Shown: positions 7,456 to 16,313, numbered from the stretch's first letter. The stretch is 37,966 nucleotides of DNA from Mangrovibacterium sp047972415 (GCA_047972415.1 JBKEAN010000169.1:1-37966); one strand, 5' to 3'. Translations and numbers: made by a program. The notes: generated by a model from the sequence alone, not told the origin.

Positions 7456-9006
7456 CTAAAGTATTATTTCTTCCAAATTTTCATCGAGTATTTGGTATTC
7501 GAGCAAACCTAAAGAATTAACTTCTTCAACGGCGACGGGTCGCCAGTACTTAAAAGCCCACTTCCTTCTTCTGGACATTAATCCTTTGGTGAGGTAGGCC
7601 GCTACATAAGGATGAACTTTGATGGCCAACTTTCTCTTATTCAACTCTTTGAATACGTAGTCAACTTTTATATCCAGTTCATCCGTAAATAAAATCGTCG
7701 GCGTTACTTTTCCGGTTCCTTTACATGTGGGGCAAACTTCAGCCGTTTCCACATGTTCTTCGGGCCGTACTCGCTGGCGGGTTATCTGCATCAGGCAAAA
7801 CTTACTCAGTGGTAAGATGTTATGCTTGGTGCGATCTACCCCCATCGCCTCTTTCATCCGTTCAAAAACCTTTTGTCGGTTTTCGGAACTATGCATATCG
7901 ATAAAATCGACAACAATAATTCCACCCATGTCCCTCAATCTCAGTTGTCGTGCAATTTCCTCAGCAGCTGCAAGGTTTACTTCAAGGGCGTTTGTTTCCT
8001 GATCAATACCGGCTTTTGAGCGGTTTCCGCTGTTCACATCAATAACGTGAAAAGCTTCGGTATGTTCAACAATCAGGTAAGCCCCGTTTTTGAACGAAAC
8101 AGTCTTCCCGAAGGCCGATTTAATCTGTTTCTCAACACCGAAGTGGTCAAAAATAGGTTGTCCGCCTTTGTAAAGCTTGACAATCTTTTTCTTCTCCGGG
8201 TCAATTGTTCCAAGGTATTCTGAAATGTCATCGGCAACTTCAGCATCATTTACGATAATACTGCTGAAGTTTGGGTTGTAAATATCGCGCAACAGGGCAG
8301 TTGTCCGGTCCATCTCTCCAACAATAAGCGAAGGAGCAGATGCTTTTCTCAATTTTTGAAGGATGGTTTCGAATTTGGCTACCAACTTCTTTAGTTCCTG
8401 ATCCAATTCGGCAACCATTTTTCCTTCGGAAACGGTTCGGACAATGACACCGTATTTCTTCGGCTTAATGCTTTGAATAAGCTTTTTCAGCCTGTTTTTT
8501 TCTTCGGTTGAGCTAATCTTTTGCGAAATACTTACTTTATCGCTAAAAGGCATCAGCACCAGATTTCGTCCCGCAACCGACAATTCGGAGGTTAAACGGG
8601 GGCCTTTCGTCGAAATTGGTTCTTTGGCAATTTGAACCAAGATGTTTTGGCCGGTTTTCAACACTTCCGTAATTTTCCCTTCCTTGTTAATATCGGGTTC
8701 GGAGTGGATTTTGGAGACCGAAGAAATACGATTATTTTTTGAACTGGCAATTTTCATAAACTTATTCAGTGTCGAAAATTGCGGCCCCATGTCGAGGTAA
8801 TGCAAAAATGCATCTTTTTCGTACCCAACATCGATGAATGCAGCGTTCAAGCTTGGCATAATTTTTTTGACTTTACCCAAATAGATATCGCCAACTGCAA
8901 ATTTTGCCCCGCTTCTTTCCCTTGTTAGTTCAACTAAACGTTTGTTTTCTAATAAGGCAATAACGACTTCCGAGGGAGTGACGTCAATAATCAGATCGCT
9001 ACTCAC
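7456..9006 (-). CDS. rng: Ribonuclease E/G family protein (RNase G-like)
   Basis: 516 aa endoribonuclease for rRNA maturation and mRNA decay. An S1 RNA-binding domain spans about residues 36-125, with GDIYLGKVKKIMPSLNAAF at its start. The catalytic DNase I-like domain carries the metal-binding aspartates in DVNSGNR (323-329) and DFIDM (367-371). The zinc-link CPTCKGTGK (425-433) joins two protomers in this family. Length matches RNase G rather than the long RNase E, and there is no C-terminal degradosome scaffold. A roughly 30-residue Ser/Lys/Asn-rich stretch (87-117) is inserted within the S1 region, as is common in Bacteroidota. The gene lies downstream of HU and the 30-aa basic protein on the same strand and may share their transcript, subject to the hairpin at 9058-9094. 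Confidence 0.93.
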   Translation of the reverse strand: MSSDLIIDVTPSEVVIALLENKRLVELTRERSGAKFAVGDIYLGKVKKIMPSLNAAFIDVGYEKDAFLHYLDMGPQFSTLNKFMKIASSKNNRISSVSKIHSEPDINKEGKITEVLKTGQNILVQIAKEPISTKGPRLTSELSVAGRNLVLMPFSDKVSISQKISSTEEKNRLKKLIQSIKPKKYGVIVRTVSEGKMVAELDQELKKLVAKFETILQKLRKASAPSLIVGEMDRTTALLRDIYNPNFSSIIVNDAEVADDISEYLGTIDPEKKKIVKLYKGGQPIFDHFGVEKQIKSAFGKTVSFKNGAYLIVEHTEAFHVIDVNSGNRSKAGIDQETNALEVNLAAAEEIARQLRLRDMGGIIVVDFIDMHSSENRQKVFERMKEAMGVDRTKHNILPLSKFCLMQITRQRVRPEEHVETAEVCPTCKGTGKVTPTILFTDELDIKVDYVFKELNKRKLAIKVHPYVAAYLTKGLMSRRRKWAFKYWRPVAVEEVNSLGLLEYQILDENLEEIIL

Positions 9007-9057
9007 AACGTTATTAAAATTTGATTTGTTACGCGTAATAAATACGACTCATAAAAC

Positions 9058-9094
9058 GGTTAAACCTAAAGCACAACGTACTTTAGGTTTAACC
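9058..9094. terminator. Perfect 14-bp hairpin between the 30-aa protein and rng
   Basis: GGTTAAACCTAAAG (9058-9071) and CTTTAGGTTTAACC (9081-9094) pair perfectly around a 9-nt loop. On the minus strand it is followed by CGTTTTATG, a weak T run, and it lies 36 nt past the end of the 30-aa gene. It may be a partial terminator that lowers rng expression relative to HU, or an RNase-processed spacer. Confidence 0.6.
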
Positions 9095-9129
9095 AACAGT
9101 TGGAAACTAGTTTCACCTAAAACCGGAAA

Positions 9130-9222
9130 CTATTTCTTTTTCTTATGTCTGTTTTTACGTAGTCGTTTTTTACGCTTGTGTGTCGCCATTTTGTGGCGTT
9201 TTCTTTTTTTTCCGCTTGGCAT
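9130..9222 (-). CDS. 30-aa basic protein, AURKAIP1/COX24-like (mS38-related)
   Basis: A 30-codon gene: MPSGKKRKRHKMATHKRKKR followed by LRKNRHKKKK and a TAG stop. More than half of the residues are Lys or Arg. The sequence matches the short AURKAIP1/COX24-domain proteins found throughout Bacteroidota. In mitochondria the related mS38 is a small-subunit ribosomal protein, so a ribosomal role is the natural inference. The start is 6 nt after the HU stop codon, which makes one transcript with HU very likely. Automated gene callers can miss it because of its size. Confidence 0.88.
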   Translation of the reverse strand: MPSGKKRKRHKMATHKRKKRLRKNRHKKKK

Positions 9223-9228
9223 AATCTC

Positions 9229-9516
9229 TTACTTTTTAACTTGATCTTTCACTTGAGATACGAACGTTTTAGCCGGTTTAAAACTCGGGATAAAGTGTTC
9301 CGGAATAATAATCGTTGTATTCCGTGAAATGTTACGAGCTGTTTTTTCTGCTCTCTTTTTCACGATGAAACTTCCGAACCCACGTAAATAAACGTTTCTG
9401 CCTTCAGTTAATGAATCCTTTACAGTTTCCATGAAAGCTTCTACCGCTTTTTGCACTGTTACTTTTTCGATACCAGTGTTCTTGCTAATTTCGTTAACAA
9501 TATCTGCTTTAGTCAT
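9229..9516 (-). CDS. HU/IHF-family DNA-binding protein
   Basis: 95 aa, the normal length for HU. It begins MTKADIVNEISKNTGIEK, with the dimerisation helices in the first 45 residues, then GFGSFIVKKRAEKTARN, the family signature entering the DNA-binding arms, and the arm region with the conserved proline replaced within NTTIIIPEHFIPSFKPAK. The FKPAK motif near the end is conserved in HU/IHF proteins. It binds and bends DNA as a dimer in the nucleoid. First gene of a unit with the 30-aa basic protein, with a promoter-like box upstream that faces the mutY promoter. HU and IHF subunits cannot be told apart by eye. Confidence 0.93.
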   Translation of the reverse strand: MTKADIVNEISKNTGIEKVTVQKAVEAFMETVKDSLTEGRNVYLRGFGSFIVKKRAEKTARNISRNTTIIIPEHFIPSFKPAKTFVSQVKDQVKK

Positions 9517-9569
9517 CTCTAAAATTATTTAGTTTTCAATAAATTATAAAATCAGAACTATTGGGTGTG

Positions 9570-9577
9570 CAAAAATA
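9570..9577 (-). promoter_or_regulatory. -7 box for HU
   Basis: TATTTTTG on the minus strand (CAAAAATA on plus) matches TAnnTTTG, 53 nt upstream of the HU start and back-to-back with the mutY box. No clear -33 element is seen. Confidence 0.5.
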
Positions 9578-9613
9578 GAAATTATTTGATAACTGAAAAC
9601 ATTTGAAAAGAAT

Positions 9614-9621
9614 TATTTTTG
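9614..9621 (+). promoter_or_regulatory. -7 box for mutY
   Basis: TATTTTTG matches TAnnTTTG, 25 nt before the mutY ATG. Candidate upstream TTTG words exist but their spacing is not ideal. Confidence 0.5.
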
Positions 9622-9646
9622 CAATTCACGTAGATTCTAATTAGTT

Positions 9647-10705
9647 ATGGAGCATATTGAAGGATTCGGCGATCAACTGACAAACTGGTACCACCGCCAC
9701 AAACGCAGCCTTCCGTGGCGCGAAACCAACGATCCGTACGCCATCTGGCTGTCCGAAATCATTCTACAACAAACCCGTATCGACCAAGGACTTGCCTATT
9801 ACAATCGTTTCATTAAAAATTATCCTGTTATCGAAAAATTAGCTGCCGCCACCGAAGACGAGATACTGAAATTATGGCAGGGATTGGGGTACTACTCCCG
9901 GGCCAGGAACCTGCACCACACTGCCAAATACATTACAACCGAACTGGGCGGACAGTTTCCGGCCAGCTACGGTACCCTGCTAAAACTAAAAGGTGTGGGT
10001 GAATATACGGCCGCAGCCATTGCCTCCATTTCGTTCGGGCTTCCGTATGCGGTTGTTGATGGCAATGTATTCCGGGTGATTGCCCGGCTGTTCGGCATCG
10101 ATACGGCAATTAACAGTACCGAAGGCAAAAAACAGTTCGCCCAACTGGCTCAACAACTATTACATACCACACACCCGGCCGACCACAACCAAGCAATGAT
10201 GGAATTTGGTGCTGTGCAGTGCACGCCTAAAAACCCGGACTGCAAAAACTGTCTGTTTCAACCCAGATGTTTTGCATACAAGCATCGCCTGGTTGACCAA
10301 CTTCCCGTAAAAAACAGCAAAACCAAAATTCGTCACCGCTACTTTAATTACCTGATTGCTGAAAACGGAAATTGGGTTTATCTTCAAAAACGGATTGGCT
10401 CCGATATTTGGAAAAACCTGTACGAATTCCCGCTTATTGAAACGGATGTGGAGACTAGTCCCGCCGAGTTTCTGGATTCGGCCATGCAACTGGAAACATA
10501 TAAAAACGGTTTGGTAAAGGAAATCAGCAACTGGTACAAACAGGTTCTCAGCCACCAGCTTATTCACTTTCGTTTTATCCAGATTGAAATAACCAATAAA
10601 AATAGGGCGCCTCAATCGTTTGTCCGGGTGAATAAGAAAGATATTCTTAACTTTGCTGTTCCCAAACCGGTTGAACGAAAAATAGAACAACTTGGTTGGG
10701 GTTGA
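9647..10705 (+). CDS. mutY: A/G-specific adenine glycosylase MutY
   Basis: 352 aa. It removes adenine mispaired with 8-oxoguanine or guanine. The catalytic glutamate lies in EIILQQTR (residues 37-44). The helix-hairpin-helix LKGVGEYTAAAIAS is followed by the catalytic aspartate in VVDGNVFRV. A 4Fe-4S cluster is bound by Cys-X6-Cys-X2-Cys-X5-Cys in CTPKNPDCKNCLFQPRC. The C-terminal third is the NUDIX-like domain that recognises 8-oxoG. Length and motif order are standard. It is followed by ssb, gldE and gldD, a widespread Bacteroidota arrangement. The ATG at 9647 sits just after a TAnnTTTG box and is the only sensible start. Confidence 0.96.
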   Translation: MEHIEGFGDQLTNWYHRHKRSLPWRETNDPYAIWLSEIILQQTRIDQGLAYYNRFIKNYPVIEKLAAATEDEILKLWQGLGYYSRARNLHHTAKYITTELGGQFPASYGTLLKLKGVGEYTAAAIASISFGLPYAVVDGNVFRVIARLFGIDTAINSTEGKKQFAQLAQQLLHTTHPADHNQAMMEFGAVQCTPKNPDCKNCLFQPRCFAYKHRLVDQLPVKNSKTKIRHRYFNYLIAENGNWVYLQKRIGSDIWKNLYEFPLIETDVETSPAEFLDSAMQLETYKNGLVKEISNWYKQVLSHQLIHFRFIQIEITNKNRAPQSFVRVNKKDILNFAVPKPVERKIEQLGWG

Positions 10706-10831
10706 ACCGGGCACAAAAAAGATTGCAAAAAAAACAAGAACTCTTAGTTTTATGAAATTCTGACAGTTACGACATCATATTTAATTCGAATGTTGTAACT
10801 TGAGCTTGTAAATTTTAAACTAACTAATATC

Positions 10832-11272
10832 ATGTCTGTAAACAAAGTTATTCTGATTGGCAATGTGGGCCAGGATCCGGAAGTTCGGCATCTGGACAAA
10901 GACGTAGCTGTAGCAAACTTCTCGTTAGCAACTTCGGAAAGTTACACGGCGAAAAACGGCGAAAAAGTAACAACTACCGAGTGGCACAACATCGTTGTGT
11001 GGCGTGGTTTGGCCAAGGTAGTGGAACAATATGTAAAAAAAGGCGATAAATTGTACATTGAAGGCCGTATCCGCACACGGGCCTGGGACGATAAGGAGGG
11101 AAACAAACGGTACACAACAGAAATATATGCAGACAACATGGAGATGCTAAGTTCACGCGGCTCATCAAACCAAGGAGCAGCACAAGGAATGGCAGCACCA
11201 AAAAACGACCCGGCAAACTCGGTACAAGAGCCCGATTTCAGTTCCTCGCAGGAAGACGATTTGCCTTTTTAG
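10832..11272 (+). CDS. ssb: Single-stranded DNA-binding protein
   Basis: 146 aa. The OB-fold opens with MSVNKVILIGNVGQDPEVR, the usual SSB start, and covers about residues 1-105, including EWHNIVVWRGLAKVVEQYV and KLYIEGRIRTRAW. A disordered Ser/Gln/Ala-rich linker leads to the acidic tip EDDLPF, the conserved tail that docks partner repair and replication proteins. It is a homotetramer in most bacteria. The gene lies between mutY and gldE on the same strand, 18 nt before gldE. Confidence 0.97.
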   Translation: MSVNKVILIGNVGQDPEVRHLDKDVAVANFSLATSESYTAKNGEKVTTTEWHNIVVWRGLAKVVEQYVKKGDKLYIEGRIRTRAWDDKEGNKRYTTEIYADNMEMLSSRGSSNQGAAQGMAAPKNDPANSVQEPDFSSSQEDDLPF

Positions 11273-11290
11273 TAACCAAAACCAAACAGA

Positions 11291-12628
11291 TTGGAAACAG
11301 AACCTTTACCTCATTTACTTTCGCTGTCATGGGAAGTTTATTTTCATCCAATGACAGCATCGGCTTTCTTTAGCCTTGTTTTAATTGTTATCTTATTGAT
11401 TTCGTCCGCGTTGATTTCCGGCTCCGAAGTAGCTTATTTCTCGTTAAGTCCGAAGGATCGCCAACAGCTCAGTAGTCAAAAGGAGAAAAACAGCCACTTC
11501 ATATTACACAACCTGGAAAACCCGGAGAAGTTACTAGCTACTATTTTGGTATCCAACAACTTCATCAACGTGGGTATCGTCATTCTGTCGTCGTACACCA
11601 CCGATATGCTTATCGATTTTTCGAAGGCACCGGGAATTGGGTTCATCTTTCAAATTATTGTTATTACTTTTTTCCTGTTGCTTTTCGGCGAAATTATCCC
11701 GAAAGTATATGCCACCCGCCACTCCATGGAGGTAGCCCGGATAATGGGACTGCCCCTGAATGTGCTCGAACGCATTTTCAGCCCCATCAATTCCATTCTT
11801 ATTTATTCCACCTCGCTGGTTAACCGGCGTATGCACAAACACCACCCGCAAAACATTTCGGTCGACGAGTTGTCGCACGCCCTGGAATTAACGGCCGACC
11901 ACGAGCTTTCCGACGACAAAGAACTGTTGGAAGGGATTGTGAAGTTCGGGAATAAAAATGCCGTTGAAATTATGGTCCCCCGTGTTGATGTTGAAGCAGT
12001 TGACATCAAAGATTCGTTCGATAAAGTAATCAACCGCATTAACGATTCGGGCTACTCGCGCATTCCGGTTTACGCCGAATCGTTCGATCATATCCGCGGT
12101 ATTTTATACATTAAAGATTTGCTCCCGCACATCAACAAACGCGAAAATTTTCGCTGGCAAAGCATTATCCGTCCGCCATTTTACGTGCCCGAAACAAAAA
12201 AAATTGACGACCTGCTCGAAGAGTTTCAAAAAAACAAGGTACACATGGCCATTGTTGTCGACGAGTACGGAGGAAGCTCCGGCATTGTAACACTGGAAGA
12301 TATTCTGGAAGAAATTGTTGGTGATATTGCCGACGAATTTGACGAGGACGAAAACTACTTCACCAAAATTGACCACAATAAATACCTGTTTGACGGAAAA
12401 ATTTTGCTGAGCGATTTTTTCAAAATAACCGAAACCGACGAACATGCCTTCGACGATTTTAAAGGCGAAGCCGACACACTTGCAGGGCTTTTACTCGAAT
12501 TGAAAGGCGAAATCCCGGCGCTTCACGACAAAATTACCTGTCTCAATTTTGTTTTTTCGATTGAAGCAGCCGATAACCGCCGCATCAAAAAAGTAAAAGT
12601 TGAAATACTTGACAAAGCAAAAAAATAG
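11291..12628 (+). CDS. gldE: Gliding-motility-associated protein GldE (CNNM/CBS, CorC-like)
   Basis: 445 aa, or 425 aa from the internal ATG at 11351. The longest frame opens with a TTG codon at 11291 (METEPLPHLL); a comparable leader with PLP is common in GldE, so I keep it. A CNNM/DUF21 membrane domain comes first, with hydrophobic segments around FFSLVLIVILLISSALISGS, FINVGIVIL and IIVITFFLLLFGEIIPK. Two CBS domains follow (MVPRVDVEAVD to EEIVGDIADEF), then a CorC/HlyC transporter-associated domain at the C-terminus. CorC-like proteins are linked to divalent-cation efflux; GldE itself is known from Bacteroidota gliding clusters and supports GldD. The gene is immediately followed by gldD with no intergenic space, which supports the assignment. 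Confidence 0.9.
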   Translation: METEPLPHLLSLSWEVYFHPMTASAFFSLVLIVILLISSALISGSEVAYFSLSPKDRQQLSSQKEKNSHFILHNLENPEKLLATILVSNNFINVGIVILSSYTTDMLIDFSKAPGIGFIFQIIVITFFLLLFGEIIPKVYATRHSMEVARIMGLPLNVLERIFSPINSILIYSTSLVNRRMHKHHPQNISVDELSHALELTADHELSDDKELLEGIVKFGNKNAVEIMVPRVDVEAVDIKDSFDKVINRINDSGYSRIPVYAESFDHIRGILYIKDLLPHINKRENFRWQSIIRPPFYVPETKKIDDLLEEFQKNKVHMAIVVDEYGGSSGIVTLEDILEEIVGDIADEFDEDENYFTKIDHNKYLFDGKILLSDFFKITETDEHAFDDFKGEADTLAGLLLELKGEIPALHDKITCLNFVFSIEAADNRRIKKVKVEILDKAKK

Positions 12629-13195
12629 ATGAAGCACCTGCTCCTGATAAGCGCTGTTTGTTTTGTTTTTGTTGCCTGCAACCAAAGCTATATTCCCAAA
12701 CCACGGGGCTATTTCCGCATTTCGTTTCCCGAAAAAACGTACCATCGCAGCAGCGACTCGTTGCCCTACTCGTTCGAACTGGCCAATTATTCAACCCTGC
12801 ACAAATCGACCGACCGCCAAAACAGCGACGAATGGATAAACCTGGCTACGCCTGCAAATAAGGCCGACGTGCACCTCACCTTCGTAAAATTAAATGGCGA
12901 TTTGAACCAGCACATCGAGGATTCGCGCAAACTCGCTTACGACCACTCCATAAAAGCCGACGCCATTAACGAACGGCTTTACCTGAACCCTACCGAAAAA
13001 GTTTACGGAACCATTTATTACATTGAAGGGAACGCGGCCTCGCCCATCCAGTTTTACCTTACCGACAGCAGCTCCAACTTTATTCGCGGCGCCCTGTACA
13101 TCCGCGAAATTCCGAACATCGATTCCATTCAGCCAGTTATCGACTTTCTGGAACAGGATGTCGTTCACCTTGTTGAAACTTTTCGCTGGAAATAA
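12629..13195 (+). CDS. gldD: Gliding motility lipoprotein GldD
   Basis: 188 aa. A lipoprotein signal ends at the lipobox VAC (Cys17) in VCFVFVACNQS. The mature part has the GldD-type PKPRGYFRISFPEKTY motif and a compact alpha/beta body with VYGTIYYIEG and FYLTDSSSNFIRGALY. It is needed for gliding in Flavobacterium and is widely kept in non-gliding Bacteroidota, where it may serve type IX secretion or the envelope more generally. The start codon directly abuts the gldE stop, so the two are co-translated. No other gld genes are in the window. Confidence 0.9.
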   Translation: MKHLLLISAVCFVFVACNQSYIPKPRGYFRISFPEKTYHRSSDSLPYSFELANYSTLHKSTDRQNSDEWINLATPANKADVHLTFVKLNGDLNQHIEDSRKLAYDHSIKADAINERLYLNPTEKVYGTIYYIEGNAASPIQFYLTDSSSNFIRGALYIREIPNIDSIQPVIDFLEQDVVHLVETFRWK

Positions 13196-13225
13196 GTTCC
13201 CTTCATTTAAATTGAAAACTGCCCG

Positions 13226-13858
13226 ATGCCCTTTTTAACCGAAATAACGTTTGACGAAGGACGATTGCTCCTCTGGGAAATTGACGAAAGCATTGAAACC
13301 ATGCTCCACCTGGGTGCCGATTTTGCCAGCGATGCCCGGTTCCGGGAAATCCGCAACGACAAACGCCGGCGGGAATGGCTGGCCAGCCGCATTTTAATCC
13401 GAATGGCTGGCTGCAAAAACGACCAGGTTCAGTACTCCGAAAATGGCAAACCCACCATCAGCCACTCGCAGTACCACTCCATCTCCATCAGTCATTCGGG
13501 CAAACTGGCGGGTGTATTTTTGCACCTCCGCGAACATTGCGGCCTCGACATTGAATCGGTCAATCGTGATTTCCGTAAGGTTGAACCCAAATACCTCTCT
13601 TCCAAAGAGTCGGAACTGGCAGCAGATACCGCGAACGGATGGGCCCTTTTTTGGTGTATCAAAGAAGCCGTGTACAAATCGGCTGGCATTCCGGGGCTTA
13701 GCCTCTCGCAACAAATCCGCATTGAGCGTAACGAAAACAACAACTTTGTAGCTATATTGGTGATTGGCTCACCCGTTTGCTACACAATTTTCACACTGGA
13801 GCATGACGACCAATTGCTGGTTTGCTGTATCCCAAGCCTGCAAAGTGGCAATTCTTAA
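13226..13858 (+). CDS. 4'-phosphopantetheinyl transferase superfamily protein
   Basis: 210 aa. It transfers the 4'-phosphopantetheine arm from coenzyme A to acyl or peptidyl carrier proteins. The family signature is present: HCGLDIESVNRDFRK with the metal-binding Asp and Glu, and WCIKEAVYKSAG with the conserved W-x-x-KEA-x-x-K pattern. The length matches the Sfp-type enzymes more than the short AcpS. It lies 30 nt after gldD and is probably co-transcribed. This neighbourhood is common in Bacteroidota, although no link with gliding is established. The carrier protein it serves is not in the window. Confidence 0.9.
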   Translation: MPFLTEITFDEGRLLLWEIDESIETMLHLGADFASDARFREIRNDKRRREWLASRILIRMAGCKNDQVQYSENGKPTISHSQYHSISISHSGKLAGVFLHLREHCGLDIESVNRDFRKVEPKYLSSKESELAADTANGWALFWCIKEAVYKSAGIPGLSLSQQIRIERNENNNFVAILVIGSPVCYTIFTLEHDDQLLVCCIPSLQSGNS

Positions 13859-13883
13859 GTTACTTGCAAACATAAGAACCTAA

Positions 13884-13908
13884 AAACTGTTTAAGACACG
13901 AACAGTTT
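13884..13908 (+). terminator. Hairpin after the PPTase gene
   Basis: Perfect 8-bp AAACTGTT (13884-13891) / AACAGTTT (13901-13908) with a 9-nt loop, 25 nt past the stop. The T run is short, so it is a modest terminator at best. It adjoins the zwf promoter box. Confidence 0.45.
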
Positions 13909-13911
13909 CAC

Positions 13912-13919
13912 TACTTTTG
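13912..13919 (+). promoter_or_regulatory. Probable zwf promoter -7 box
   Basis: TACTTTTG matches TAnnTTTG, with a TTT 19 nt upstream. It leaves a leader of about 80 nt before the zwf ATG at 14004. Confidence 0.4.
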
Positions 13920-14003
13920 AAGTACAGAAAGCGGCCCGGCTGCTCCTGTGCATCAAAAAAAAAATCAGTTGTCACCATCACCATTCTTCGAAATTGAACA
14001 ATT

Positions 14004-15515
14004 ATGAGCCAAACAAAACCACTGATACTGGTCATTTTCGGCGCTTCGGGCGACCTGACCAAGCGGAAACTAATCCCCGCCCTGTTCGAATTGTACCGTC
14101 AAAAATTGTTGCCGGAGCACTTTGCCGTTCTGGGCGTTAGCCGTACCGAGCTGGAAGACGGGCAGTTTCGCGAAAAAATGAAAGAGTTTTTGCCCCGCGA
14201 AGCGGAAAAACAAAGCTGTATTTCCGATTTTTTAGGAATGCTCTATTATCAACCGCTAGCAACCGAAGATGCCTACGACTACCCGGTGCTGCGCGACAGG
14301 CTGATGACCATTGCCAAACAAAACAACATTGCCGAAAACTTTATTTTCTACCTGTCCACACCGCCAAAACTGTACGAAATTATTCCGGCCAACCTGGCCA
14401 GTGTTGGGTTGAACAAAACCGACGACGGGTTTCGCAGGTTGATTGTTGAAAAACCGTTTGGCACCAACCTCGACTCGGCCAAGCAACTGAATAAAAACCT
14501 GTTAAATTACTTCAACGAAAACCAGATTTACCGTATCGACCATTATTTGGGAAAAGAATCGGTACAAAACATGCTGGTTACCCGCTTCGGGAACGGGATT
14601 TTTGAACCTATCTGGAACCACAACTTCATCCAGCACGTCGAAATCACATCAGCCGAAAGTTTAGGGGTTGAAGAGCGCGGCGGCTACTACGATTCGTCGG
14701 GTGCCATGCGCGATATGGTGCAAAACCACCTGCTGCAAATGGTTGGCATGGTAGCTATGGAACCGCCGGTAGTTATTGAGGCCGACGCCATCCGGAACGA
14801 AGTTCTCAAAGTATTCCAATCGTTGCGCCCGATAAAAGAAAACGAAGTACAGCAATACGTCATTCGTGGTCAATATATCGAATCGCACATCAAAGGCCAG
14901 TTGGTAAAAGCTTACCGACAGGAAAAAGGCGTTGACCCCGAGAGCCGCACCGAAACCTTTTTTGCCATGAAGTTTTTTATTGACAATTGGCGTTGGAGCG
15001 GTGTCCCGTTCTACATACGCACCGGAAAAAAATTACCAACTCGGGTCACCGAGGTGGTCATTCATTTTAAAAAAACGCCACACCGCCTGTTTGCCACCCA
15101 AAATGGCTACGAGCAAGCAGCTAATCAATTGGTTATCCGCATTCAGCCCGACGAAGGCATTCTGCTCAAATTTGGGATGAAAGTTCCAGGGGCCGGCTTC
15201 AACGTACAAACCGTCAACATGGACTTCCATTACGACCAGTTGCGCGATGTGCATTTGCCATCGGCTTACGAACGCCTGCTGCTCGATTGTATGCAGGGCG
15301 ATGCCACCCTGTACTCGCGCGGTGATGCGGTGGTAAAAGCATGGGAATTTGTTCAACCTATCCTGAATGCCTGGCAAAACAATCCCGACATTCCGGTTTA
15401 CGGTTACCCCGCCGGAACCTGGGGCCCCGACGTGGCCGACCTGCTGGTGGAAAACGGCACCTGGCGATACCCCTGTAAAAACTTGTCGGACGACGGCAAT
15501 TATTGCGAACTGTAA
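14004..15515 (+). CDS. zwf: Glucose-6-phosphate 1-dehydrogenase
   Basis: 503 aa. It oxidises glucose-6-phosphate to 6-phosphogluconolactone, making NADPH, as the first step of the oxidative pentose phosphate pathway. The dinucleotide-binding motif GASGDLTKRKLIPAL is at residues 13-27. The substrate-binding active site RIDHYLGKE lies near 176-184, with its catalytic histidine. The C-terminal half has the expected WSGVPFYIRTGKKL. Length is normal. The next gene, 27 nt downstream, encodes the enzyme for the following step, so this is a zwf-pgl unit; no gnd is in the window. Cofactor preference cannot be settled by eye. Confidence 0.97.
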   Translation: MSQTKPLILVIFGASGDLTKRKLIPALFELYRQKLLPEHFAVLGVSRTELEDGQFREKMKEFLPREAEKQSCISDFLGMLYYQPLATEDAYDYPVLRDRLMTIAKQNNIAENFIFYLSTPPKLYEIIPANLASVGLNKTDDGFRRLIVEKPFGTNLDSAKQLNKNLLNYFNENQIYRIDHYLGKESVQNMLVTRFGNGIFEPIWNHNFIQHVEITSAESLGVEERGGYYDSSGAMRDMVQNHLLQMVGMVAMEPPVVIEADAIRNEVLKVFQSLRPIKENEVQQYVIRGQYIESHIKGQLVKAYRQEKGVDPESRTETFFAMKFFIDNWRWSGVPFYIRTGKKLPTRVTEVVIHFKKTPHRLFATQNGYEQAANQLVIRIQPDEGILLKFGMKVPGAGFNVQTVNMDFHYDQLRDVHLPSAYERLLLDCMQGDATLYSRGDAVVKAWEFVQPILNAWQNNPDIPVYGYPAGTWGPDVADLLVENGTWRYPCKNLSDDGNYCEL

Positions 15516-15541
15516 TCTCTCTCTCGCGCCTCAACAAAAAA

Positions 15542-16270
15542 ATGAAAAATACCGAAGTTAAACTATTCGACAATGCCCTGGAAGTTGCCAGGGCTTTTGC
15601 TTCCGACTTGTACCTACTGGCCGAAGCGGCCAAGGCACCTGTTCATATCGCCCTTTCGGGTGGTAGTACCCCTGCGTTGCTTTTCGATATTCTGGCACAA
15701 GATTATGCAGCGAAAATGCCCTGGCTAAAGCTCCACTTTTGGTGGGGCGACGAGCGTTGTGTGCCGCCAACCGACGAGCAAAGCAACTATAAAATGACAG
15801 ACGACCACCTGTTCGCCAAGATTAAAATTCCCGCGGAAAATATTCACCGGGTAATGGGCGAATGGGAGCCCGAAAAAGCAAAAGAACAGTACATTGATGA
15901 AATAAAAACACATTTACCGGTAGTTGACGGCTGGCCTGTTTTCGACCTGATTATTTTGGGCATGGGCAACGACGGGCATACGGCATCTATTTTTCCCCAC
16001 GAAATAGCGTTGCTGCGCTCGCCCGAAATTTGTGCCGTTGCCACCCACCCCGACAGTGGCCAAAAAAGGGTAAGCTTAACCGGGAAAGTGATTAATAATG
16101 CCAAAGCCATCGATTTTTTGGTGACCGGGAAAGCCAAAACCGAGCGGATAACCGAAATTTTCAATCAACTTCCAGGATACGAAAGGCTACCGACAAGCCA
16201 CATTCATCCAGCGAAAGGAACTCTGACTTTTTATCTCGACAAAGAAGCTGCTGCCGGAATAGTGGGGTAA
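15542..16270 (+). CDS. pgl: 6-phosphogluconolactonase
   Basis: 242 aa. It hydrolyses 6-phosphogluconolactone, the zwf product. It belongs to the glucosamine-6-phosphate isomerase-like DevB family: ALSGGSTPALLF (phosphate loop), HFWWGDERCVPPTDEQSNY, and LIILGMGNDGHTASIFP with the catalytic DGH. I use the ATG at 15542 (MKNTEVKL) because it follows an A-rich stretch 26 nt after the zwf stop. A longer frame from 15503 would overlap zwf and adds 13 residues with no family support. The order zwf-pgl matches the pathway order. Confidence 0.94.
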   Translation: MKNTEVKLFDNALEVARAFASDLYLLAEAAKAPVHIALSGGSTPALLFDILAQDYAAKMPWLKLHFWWGDERCVPPTDEQSNYKMTDDHLFAKIKIPAENIHRVMGEWEPEKAKEQYIDEIKTHLPVVDGWPVFDLIILGMGNDGHTASIFPHEIALLRSPEICAVATHPDSGQKRVSLTGKVINNAKAIDFLVTGKAKTERITEIFNQLPGYERLPTSHIHPAKGTLTFYLDKEAAAGIVG

Positions 16271-16313
16271 CAAAACACCATTTGAGGGTACAGAGCCATC
16301 GCTTAATCTTGCA

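Noticed and set aside
10160..10714. 184-codon open frame on the minus strand inside mutY
   Set aside because: It is antisense to mutY, whose catalytic and iron-sulfur motifs are in the other strand; a shadow frame.
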